A DNA stretch of 64,000 nt, taken from the NCBI RefSeq assembly GCF_002890915.1, contig NZ_POUT01000003.1, positions 329,090-393,089 on the forward strand, given 5' to 3'. The position numbers and the translations under genes were made by a program. Below, one piece after another: positions 58,496 through 64,000 of the stretch (its first letter is position 1; every line of letters starts with the position of its first letter). The notes under the pieces were generated by a model. The model saw only the letters and a program-made list of their open reading frames with translations, was not told the DNA's origin and did no database searches. The DNA is from Stutzerimonas stutzeri (GTDB lineage Bacteria; Pseudomonadota; Gammaproteobacteria; Pseudomonadales; Pseudomonadaceae).

Positions 58496-59875
58496 ATGGC
58501 GCCGCAGATCATCAATCGCAACAAGGCGCTGGCGGTCAGCCCGCTGAAGGCCAGCCAGACCATGGGCGCCGCGCTGGCCTTCCTCGGCCTGGCGCGCAGC
58601 ATGCCGTTGCTGCACGGTTCGCAGGGCTGCACGGCGTTCGCCAAGGTGTTCTTCGTCCGGCACTTCCGCGAGCCGGTGCCGTTGCAGACCACGGCGATGG
58701 ACCAGGTCAGCTCGGTGATGGGCGCCGACGAGAACGTGGTCGAGGCGCTGCGCACCATTTGCGACAAGCAGCATCCAGCGGTGATCGGCCTGCTCAGCAC
58801 CGCGCTGGCGGAGACCCAGGGCTGCGACCTGCACAGCGCCGTGCATCAGTTCCGCCGCGAATATCCCGAGTACGGCGACGTGGCCGTGGTGTCGGTGAAC
58901 AGCCCGGACTTCAGTGGCTGCTTCGAAAGCGGCTTCGCCGCCGCGCTCAAGGCGATGATCGAGGCGCTGGTGCCCGAGCGCCGCGACCAGGTCGGCCTGC
59001 GGCCGCGCCAGGTCAACGTGCTGTGCAGCGCCAGCCTGACACCCGGCGACCTGGAATTCGTCGCCGAGAGCATCGAGAGCTTCGGCCTGCGGCCGTTGCT
59101 GATCCCCGACCTGTCCGGCTCGCTGGACGGCCATCTCGACGAGGCGGCCTTCAACCCGCTGACCACCGGCGGGCTGACCCTCGACGAGCTGGCCAGCGCC
59201 GGGCAGAGCGCCGCCACCCTGGTGGTCGGCCAGAGCCTGGCCGCCGCCGCCGATGCGCTGGCCGCCCGCAGCGGCGTGCCGGACCGGCGTTTCGGTTTGC
59301 TGCTGGGCCTGGAAGCGGTGGATGCCTGGCTGATGGCGCTGAGCGAGATCAGTGGCAACCCGGTGCCGGAGCGCTGGCAGCGCCAGCGCCGGCAGCTGCA
59401 GGACGCCATGCTCGATACCCATTTCATGCTCGGCGACGCGCGTCTGGGCATCGCCGCCGATCCCGACCTGTTGCTCGGTTTCTCCACCCTGGCGCGCGGC
59501 ATGGGCGCGCAACTGGTGGCCGCCGTGGTGCCGGCGCGCGCGCCGGCGCTGGCCGATGCGCCGCTGGCGCGCATCCAGGTCGGCGACCTGGATGACCTGG
59601 AGCAGGCCGCCCGCGACGGCGGTGCCCAACTGCTGCTCGGCAACAGCCACGCGCTGGCCAGCGCCGACCGCCTGGGCATTCCGCTGCTGCGCGTGGGCTT
59701 TCCGCAGTACGACCTGCTGGGCGGCTTCCAGCGCTGCTGGAGCGGCTACCGGGCCAGTGCGCAGGCGCTGTTCGACTTGGCCAACCTGCTCACCGAACAC
59801 CATCAGGGTATCGCGCCGTATCGCTCGATCTATGCGCAGAAACCCGCCTCCGACCATTCGCAATGGAGCCACTGA
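58496..59875 (+). CDS. nifN: FeMo-cofactor scaffold beta chain NifN
   Basis: NifK homologue, 459 aa, partner of Nif[11 protein letters not shown] (Cys45) supplies a ligand of the permanent 4Fe-4S cluster. I chose the ATG at 58496 because GAGGAGA precedes it; a GTG at 58493 is one codon earlier. It lies 10 bases after nifE and 3 bases before nifX. Confidence 0.97.
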   Translation: MAPQIINRNKALAVSPLKASQTMGAALAFLGLARSMPLLHGSQGCTAFAKVFFVRHFREPVPLQTTAMDQVSSVMGADENVVEALRTICDKQHPAVIGLLSTALAETQGCDLHSAVHQFRREYPEYGDVAVVSVNSPDFSGCFESGFAAALKAMIEALVPERRDQVGLRPRQVNVLCSASLTPGDLEFVAESIESFGLRPLLIPDLSGSLDGHLDEAAFNPLTTGGLTLDELASAGQSAATLVVGQSLAAAADALAARSGVPDRRFGLLLGLEAVDAWLMALSEISGNPVPERWQRQRRQLQDAMLDTHFMLGDARLGIAADPDLLLGFSTLARGMGAQLVAAVVPARAPALADAPLARIQVGDLDDLEQAARDGGAQLLLGNSHALASADRLGIPLLRVGFPQYDLLGGFQRCWSGYRASAQALFDLANLLTEHHQGIAPYRSIYAQKPASDHSQWSH

Positions 59876-59878
59876 GCC

Positions 59879-60358
59879 ATGGCCAGCCCCATCCGACAAC
59901 TGCAGGTACTCGACGGCGAGAACGACGGCACGCTGCTCAAGGTGGCCTTCGCCTCGTCCGATCGGCGCACGGTCGACCAGCATTTCGGCTCGTCGCGGTC
60001 GTTCGTGTTCTACGGCATCGACCCCGAGCGGGCCGAGCTGCAATCGGTGGTGGAGTTCGGCGAGCTCGACCAGGACGGCAACGAGGACAAGCTGGCGGCC
60101 AAGCTGGAACTGCTCGACGGCTGCATCGCGGTGTATTGCCGCGCCTGCGGCGCCTCGGCGGTACGCCAGCTGCTGGCGATCGGCGTGCAGCCGGTCAAGG
60201 TCAGTGAGGCCGAGAGCATCGCCGAACTGATCGAAACGCTGCAGGCCGAGCTGCGCGAAGGCCCTTCGGCCTGGCTGGCCAAGGCGATCCGGCGCACCCG
60301 TGGCACGCCGGACCAGCAACGTTTCGAGGCCATGGCCGGCGAGGCCTGGGACGAATAG
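59879..60358 (+). CDS. nifX: FeMo-cofactor biosynthesis protein NifX
   Basis: Carries NifB-co or VK-cluster between NifB and NifEN, 159 aa. NifX/NafY domain with RRTVDQHFGSSRSFVFYGI, where the HFG His (near residue 35) is a candidate ligand, and a GCIAVYCRACGASA segment. Final helix as in the family. Confidence 0.95.
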   Translation: MASPIRQLQVLDGENDGTLLKVAFASSDRRTVDQHFGSSRSFVFYGIDPERAELQSVVEFGELDQDGNEDKLAAKLELLDGCIAVYCRACGASAVRQLLAIGVQPVKVSEAESIAELIETLQAELREGPSAWLAKAIRRTRGTPDQQRFEAMAGEAWDE

Positions 60359-60386
60359 CCCGACACCCGCAATCGAGGACAGCGTT

Positions 60387-60866
60387 ATGTATGCAGAAGA
60401 ACAACAGGCGGTCGTGCGCGACGACGACCCGGCCCTGCAGGACCCGGTGATCAAGCAGATGGTGGTGCAACTGCGCGCCATGGACAGCTACGGCACCTAC
60501 GACACCTGGAGCGACGCGCGGGTGCTCGACCCGCTGGTGCTGACCCGCGAGCGGCGCCGGGCGATCCCCATCGTCGGTGATCCGGACGAGGTCACCCTGT
60601 CGCGGGTCAAGGCCTTCTACAACGCCCTGGCGCAGATGATCGAGCGCGAGACCGGGCTGCTCGCGGTACCGGTGATCAACATCACCCACGAGGGCTTCGG
60701 CCGCGCGCTGATCCTGGTCGGCAAGCTGGTGGCGCTGGACAAGACCCTGCGCGACGTCCACCGCTTCGGCTTCGAATCGCTCGAGGCGCTGTCGCTCGAC
60801 GCGCAGAAGCTGCTGGGCAAGGCGACCGCGCTGGTCGCCGAGCACCGTGCGGTCGCCGAGTTGTAA
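60387..60866 (+). CDS. NifX-associated nitrogen fixation protein (DUF269)
   Basis: A 159-aa all-helical protein of the DUF269 family that always follows nifX. RILV-like core: GRALILVGKLVALDKTLRDV, then FGFESLEALSLDAQ. It is proposed to help cofactor assembly; no defined activity. The ATG at 60387 (MYAEEQQ). Confidence 0.93.
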   Translation: MYAEEQQAVVRDDDPALQDPVIKQMVVQLRAMDSYGTYDTWSDARVLDPLVLTRERRRAIPIVGDPDEVTLSRVKAFYNALAQMIERETGLLAVPVINITHEGFGRALILVGKLVALDKTLRDVHRFGFESLEALSLDAQKLLGKATALVAEHRAVAEL

Positions 60867-60880
60867 GGGGAGGCGAGCCG

Positions 60881-61090
60881 ATGACCGAAGAGGAACTCAA
60901 GGCGTTGAAGAAGGAAGTCAGCCAGAAGAAGCGCATCGCCACCGAATGGGCGTCGCAGATCCACGATCTGGTCGAGGACCGGCTGCTGATCGATTACCGG
61001 CAATTGCCGGAACTGGCGACGCAGGCGCACCAGGCCTGCCTCGACTGGGCCGAGGCCAACGCCCGGCTGGAAGCGGCCGGCAACGCCTGA
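60881..61090 (+). CDS. CCE_0567/DUF683 family protein
   Basis: A 69-aa antiparallel helical-hairpin protein (MTEEELKALKKEVSQKKRIA, then IHDLVEDRLLIDY) of the Rop-like DUF683 family next to nifX. Cyanobacterial homologues bind metal at a dimer interface. It lies 14 bases after the DUF269 gene. Confidence 0.9.
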   Translation: MTEEELKALKKEVSQKKRIATEWASQIHDLVEDRLLIDYRQLPELATQAHQACLDWAEANARLEAAGNA

Positions 61091-61158
61091 CCGCCAATAC
61101 AGAGCGGGCCCGAGCCCGCCGTATCCCTAACCGTAGGCCGCCGCCATGCTATTGGCGG
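61091..61158 (+). other. Inverted repeat before fdxB
   Basis: CCGCCAATA (61091-61099) pairs with TATTGGCGG (61150-61158); a GCGGGC/GCCCGC hairpin lies inside. It forms a structured spacer between the DUF683 gene and fdxB. No promoter is recognised. Confidence 0.5.
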
Positions 61159-61172
61159 GCAGGAGATGACAG

Positions 61173-61469
61173 ATGGAAGCAGTGATAACCGGGCGTACGC
61201 GCGGTGGCGCCGAATGGGTGCCGCAGTTCGTCACCGCCGTCGATGCGCAGAAGTGCATCGGTTGCGGGCGTTGCTACAAGGTGTGCCCGCGCGACGTGTT
61301 CGAGCTGGTGGAGCGCTCCGGCATGGTGGACGAAGACGACGACCTCTACGACGAGGACGACGAGATGATGGTCATGGCCATCGCCGACGGCCTCGACTGC
61401 ATCGGCTGCAAGGCCTGTGCGGCGGTCTGCCCGAAACAATGCCATACCCATCAGGCCCTGGCCGGTTGA
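61173..61469 (+). CDS. fdxB: Nif-specific ferredoxin III
   Basis: A 98-aa ferredoxin with two cluster motifs (CIGCGRCYKVCPRDVF and CIGCKACAAVCPKQC) separated by an acidic insertion, DEDDDLYDEDDE, typical of nif-specific ferredoxin III. It is a possible electron donor to NifH or to cofactor assembly. Confidence 0.94.
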   Translation: MEAVITGRTRGGAEWVPQFVTAVDAQKCIGCGRCYKVCPRDVFELVERSGMVDEDDDLYDEDDEMMVMAIADGLDCIGCKACAAVCPKQCHTHQALAG

Positions 61470-61481
61470 GGAGCTGCTGAC

Positions 61482-61802
61482 ATGCCAAGACCCGACTACC
61501 ACATCTTCCTCTGCCTGCAGCGCCGCGCCGAGGGGCACCCGCGCGGCAGTTGCGCTGCGAAGGGCGGCGAAGCCCTGTTCGACGCCTTCTCCCAGGCCCT
61601 GATCCGGCGCAACCTGATCGGCCGCATCGCCTTGACCGGCACCGGCTGCCTGGGGCCCTGCCAGGCCGGCGCCAATGTGCTGATCTACCCGGGCGCATTG
61701 ATGTACAGCTGGGTGGAGCCGGCGGACGCCGACACCATCCTCACGCATCTGCTCGAAGGCGAGCCCTTCGCCGACAAGCTCACCCCCGCGGAACTCTGGT
61801 GA
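61482..61802 (+). CDS. Thioredoxin-like 2Fe-2S ferredoxin
   Basis: A 106-aa protein with Cys11, Cys24, Cys56 and Cys60 ([16 protein letters not shown] and [11 protein letters not shown]), the ligand spacing of thioredoxin-fold 2Fe-2S ferredoxins such as Aquifex Fd and the 2Fe-2S protein of the A. vinelandii nif cluster. It lies 12 bases after fdxB. The specific partner is unknown. Confidence 0.92.
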   Translation: MPRPDYHIFLCLQRRAEGHPRGSCAAKGGEALFDAFSQALIRRNLIGRIALTGTGCLGPCQAGANVLIYPGALMYSWVEPADADTILTHLLEGEPFADKLTPAELW

Positions 61803-61805
61803 GGC

Positions 61806-62303
61806 ATGGGTGAGGTGCTGTTGCTGGAGCCCGAACGGGCGTTCTTTTCCGACCGCACGCCGACCGGGCTGCGCTACCTGTTGAACAGCGCGCGCGGCCT
61901 CGAGCATCCGGCGGCGGTCGAAGCCCTGCTGTTGGAGGCCCGGCGGCGCTGGAGCGAGGAGCCGGACGCACATGTCGGCCTGTACAAGTTCTACTTTCTC
62001 CAGGCCCGCTACGCGGAGGCCGAAGCCGCCGTATGGGAAGCCCTGCGGCGGGCCGCGGCCTGTGCCGGCTTCAGCCGCAACTACCGGCGCCTGCACCCTG
62101 CCAGCGCCGATTGGCAGACGCGCCGCGGTGCCGAGCGGCTGTATCTGTTCAGCCTCAAGGCGCTGGGCGTGATCCGCCTGCGCCGTGGCAAGGTGGACAA
62201 CGCGCGGCGGGTGCTGGAGAAGCTGCTGGAGCTCGATCCGGGCAACGAGATCGGCGGCGAGGCGTTCCTGCAGATCGCCCGCGCCTTCGAGGAGGAAAAC
62301 TGA
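61806..62303 (+). CDS. TPR-like nif accessory protein
   Basis: A 165-aa helical protein resembling tetratricopeptide repeats: FYFLQARYAEAEAAVWEALR near residue 60 and VRRGKVDNARRVLEKLLELDP near 125 (approximate). It is a scaffold for protein contact. Such a protein occurs after fdxB-type genes in related nif clusters. It overlaps the next gene by 1 base. Confidence 0.75.
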   Translation: MGEVLLLEPERAFFSDRTPTGLRYLLNSARGLEHPAAVEALLLEARRRWSEEPDAHVGLYKFYFLQARYAEAEAAVWEALRRAAACAGFSRNYRRLHPASADWQTRRGAERLYLFSLKALGVIRLRRGKVDNARRVLEKLLELDPGNEIGGEAFLQIARAFEEEN

Positions 62304-62677
62304 TGGCGCCATCGTTCGAAGCACGCCTGCAGGCGGCACGGCCGCTGTTCGGCGAAATCCAGCGCGCGCTGCAGGATTGCCTGCAGCGTTCGGCCATCCG
62401 CCTGCAACTGCCCGACGAGTGTGAACCGTCGCGCAGCGAAGTGCGGGTCGACCCGTTCGATCGCAGCGAATGCTTCTACAGCGAATGGCGCAGCGCCCAG
62501 GGCGATTTCCTCGGCAGCATGCAGATCAACGGCGACGGTCAGGTCTACGCCGAATTCGACGTGCTGCTGGCGCACCCGCACAAGCCGGCCTGGATGGTGG
62601 AAGCCGTTGCCGCCTGGGGTTGGCCGGGGGCGCTGAAAAGCGAGTTGCGTCTGCTGCCGGCGCTCAATCATGAATGA
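62303..62677 (+). CDS. Hypothetical nif-cluster protein
   Basis: A 124-aa soluble protein: alpha-helical N-terminus, then SRSEVRVDPFDRSECFYSEW and VYAEFDVLLAHPHKPAWMVE, which suggests a small beta fold. I do not recognise the family. It begins at the stop of the TPR-like gene and overlaps the next by 8 bases, so it is tightly coupled in the nif operon. Confidence 0.7.
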   Translation: MAPSFEARLQAARPLFGEIQRALQDCLQRSAIRLQLPDECEPSRSEVRVDPFDRSECFYSEWRSAQGDFLGSMQINGDGQVYAEFDVLLAHPHKPAWMVEAVAAWGWPGALKSELRLLPALNHE

Positions 62678-63419
62678 GCCCTACGACTGGCTGCTGGCCA
62701 GCGCCGCGCAGGCGCGGACTGTCGAACATCTGTGCCTGGGGTTGAACTGGACGCTGGCCGAAGTCGACGGCAACCAGGGCTTCGCCTTCAGCCCGCGCCA
62801 GGTGCCGCGCACGCTCGGCTGGTCGGGCACGCTTGCCGGCCAGGGCAACGCCGCGCTGCTGCCCTGGCTGCTGTCATGGAACAGCGCCGAAGCCGCGATC
62901 GGCCTGGCTGTGCTCAACGCCAGCGTGAACACGGCGGCGGGCTGCCAGCGCGAAGCGCAGGCACTGCGCACGGAGGCACCGGGGCATCTGCAGGTATTCG
63001 CACATTTCCGCCCACGGCTGGCAGGCCAGCGGGTCGTGGTGATCGGCCATTATCCCGGCCTCGAACGGCTCTGGCAGGACCAGCCCTATCAATGCCTGGA
63101 GCGCCATCTGCAGGAGGGCGACCTGCCCGATTGCGCCGCCGAGTACCTGCTGCCCGAGGCCGACTGGGTGTTCGTCAGCGCCAGCAGCATCGCCAACAAG
63201 ACCTTGCCGCGCCTGCTCGAGCTGTCGCGCCAGGCCCAGGTGGTGCTGATGGGGCCGAGCCTGCCCTGGCTGGATGGCTGGCGGCGCTTCGGCGTGGATT
63301 ACCTGGCCGGGGTTCGCGTGGCCGACCCCGCCGGGGTGCGGCGGGTGATTGCCGAGGGGGGTGGCACGCGCCTGTTCGCCGGGCCGGTGGAATACGCATT
63401 GATGGCGCTCGGGAAATGA
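62670..63419 (+). CDS. DUF364 (heavy-metal chelation-like) protein
   Basis: A 249-aa protein of the DUF4213/DUF364 type: the N-terminal domain has GLNWTLAEVDGNQGFAFS, and the C-terminal domain has VVVIGHYPGLERL and SASSIANKTLPRLLEL. Family members are suggested to chelate a metal; several are linked with molybdenum. Position in a nif operon fits a metal or Mo role, but this is inference. Confidence 0.8.
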   Translation: MNEPYDWLLASAAQARTVEHLCLGLNWTLAEVDGNQGFAFSPRQVPRTLGWSGTLAGQGNAALLPWLLSWNSAEAAIGLAVLNASVNTAAGCQREAQALRTEAPGHLQVFAHFRPRLAGQRVVVIGHYPGLERLWQDQPYQCLERHLQEGDLPDCAAEYLLPEADWVFVSASSIANKTLPRLLELSRQAQVVLMGPSLPWLDGWRRFGVDYLAGVRVADPAGVRRVIAEGGGTRLFAGPVEYALMALGK

Positions 63420-63844
63420 TGGGGTCTCAGGCCAACGGCCGGCTGGGCTGGCGGATGCTGGTCTGTCACAAGCACCCGGTCAGCGCGCGCCTGCATTTCC
63501 TCGTGCCGCAGCGCGGCGGGGTGGTCTTGCCGCAGCCCCTTCCGGCCCTCGCGGTATTCGCCGAACCGCCGATGCAGGGCGATCTGCTGGTCCATCCTGC
63601 GGGCGCTCTGCGCAGCCTGCAGCGTGAACTGGGGATCGAGAAACCGCTGGAGCTGGTGGCCGATTACCGGGTCGGCCTCGAAGTGTCGGGCGGGGTTCTG
63701 CCGGTATTCCTCGCCGCACTGGATGGGCATGATCGGTGCCGGGCGGCCATCGGAACCCACTGGATCGAACTGACGCAGAGCATCGGCATGCCCTGGCTGG
63801 ACCGCGAACTGCTCAGACGGGCCTATGAAGTGCTGATCGGGTGA
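63416..63844 (+). CDS. Hypothetical protein following the DUF364 gene
   Basis: A 142-aa protein with no recognised family, HKHPVSARLHFLVPQRGGVV near the N-terminus and DHRYRVGLEVSG-like middle (ADYRVGLEVSG). There are tandem ATGs at 63416 and 63419; either overlaps the DUF364 stop. It is probably translated with the DUF364 protein. It has several His and Cys residues (VCHKHPV near residue 19, HDRCRA near 108) that might bind metal. Confidence 0.65.
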   Translation: MMGSQANGRLGWRMLVCHKHPVSARLHFLVPQRGGVVLPQPLPALAVFAEPPMQGDLLVHPAGALRSLQRELGIEKPLELVADYRVGLEVSGGVLPVFLAALDGHDRCRAAIGTHWIELTQSIGMPWLDRELLRRAYEVLIG

Positions 63845-63871
63845 AGCGTAGGCGCGTGGATCGGGCGGTCG

Positions 63872-64000
63872 CCTAGCAGGCCGTTGAAAAACTCGGCTTC
63901 AACTGCCCCAACCCGTCCGGTTTGGCGCTTTTTCAAGCGCTTTGGCCTAACGGAGTCCAAACAAGGCCTGACTTCAGGCCTTTTTGACAGGTTTCAGCAC
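63872..64000. mobile_element. Possible insertion-sequence end (partial)
   Basis: The last ~130 bases begin CAGGCCGTTGAAAAACTCGG and carry TTTTTCAAGCG and CCTTTTTGACAGGTTT. Ends with GGCTGTTGAAAAA are common for IS1182-type elements in pseudomonads. No transposase frame is visible before the window ends. Confidence 0.35.

Overview
The window is high-GC gammaproteobacterial DNA from the Pseudomonadaceae, close to Azotobacter and the Pseudomonas stutzeri (Stutzerimonas) group. The nitrogenase proteins keep the Azotobacter vinelandii residue numbering exactly: NifH Cys98/Cys133, NifD Cys275/His442 and NifK Cys70/Cys95/Cys153 all fall in register. The B12 operon next door has the Pseudomonas gene order. 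No tRNA, rRNA or CRISPR was seen.

Region 1 (1-16305) is chromosomal backbone. It holds an MFS exporter, SprT, two tandem Yip1-type membrane proteins, a DnaJ-related protein and TtcA. A DAHP synthase follows, preceded by two tandem peptide ORFs rich in aromatic residues and a perfect terminator, which looks like an attenuator. Then come a 3-methyladenine glycosylase, a DUF2946 protein, a complete cytochrome bd operon (cydP-cydA-cydB-cydX-ybgE, E. coli-type long Q-loop), two NlpC/P60 lipoproteins, the NhaD antiporter and a metallophosphoesterase.

Region 2 (16465-28212) is one cobalamin regulon. A cobalamin riboswitch precedes btuB, an unknown membrane protein, cobO, cobB, bluB, cobD, cobC, cobQ, cobU, cobT, a CobC-type phosphatase and cobS, mostly translationally coupled.

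Region 3 (28416 to the end) is a nitrogen-fixation island. On the minus strand lie nifB-fdxN-nifO-nifQ-rhodanese-monothiol glutaredoxin. Six ordinary metabolic or regulatory genes (32192-37066) then interrupt the usual nifA/nifB neighbourhood. nifL-nifA (minus) and rnfABCDGEH-nafY plus a small NifX-like gene (plus) diverge from a shared control region. Next is a minus-strand pair, a SIR2-like protein and a protein of unknown family, divergent from nifHDKTY, a small ORF and lrv. A 1.2-kb patch of repeats, a truncated REP-associated transposase and a MITE-like element separates these from nifE-nifN-nifX, a DUF269 protein, a DUF683 protein, fdxB, a thioredoxin-like 2Fe-2S ferredoxin and four accessory proteins. 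The last ~130 bases look like the end of an insertion sequence, so nifUSV and other genes are not in view.

The nif genes form one circuit. NifL/NifA sense redox and nitrogen and act with sigma-54. Sigma-54 promoters (GG-N10-GC) were found for nifB, nifL, rnfA, the SIR2-like gene, nifH and nifE, with NifA upstream activator sequences (TGT-N10-ACA) near all of them. Rnf and the ferredoxins supply low-potential electrons. NifB, NifE, NifN, NifX, NafY, NifY and NifQ build and carry FeMo-cofactor. The bd oxidase could provide respiratory protection. The most notable unexplained items are the sigma-54-linked SIR2-like pair beside nifH with a 24-bp perfect palindrome, the nifL/rnfA shared NifA sites, and the double leader before the DAHP synthase.
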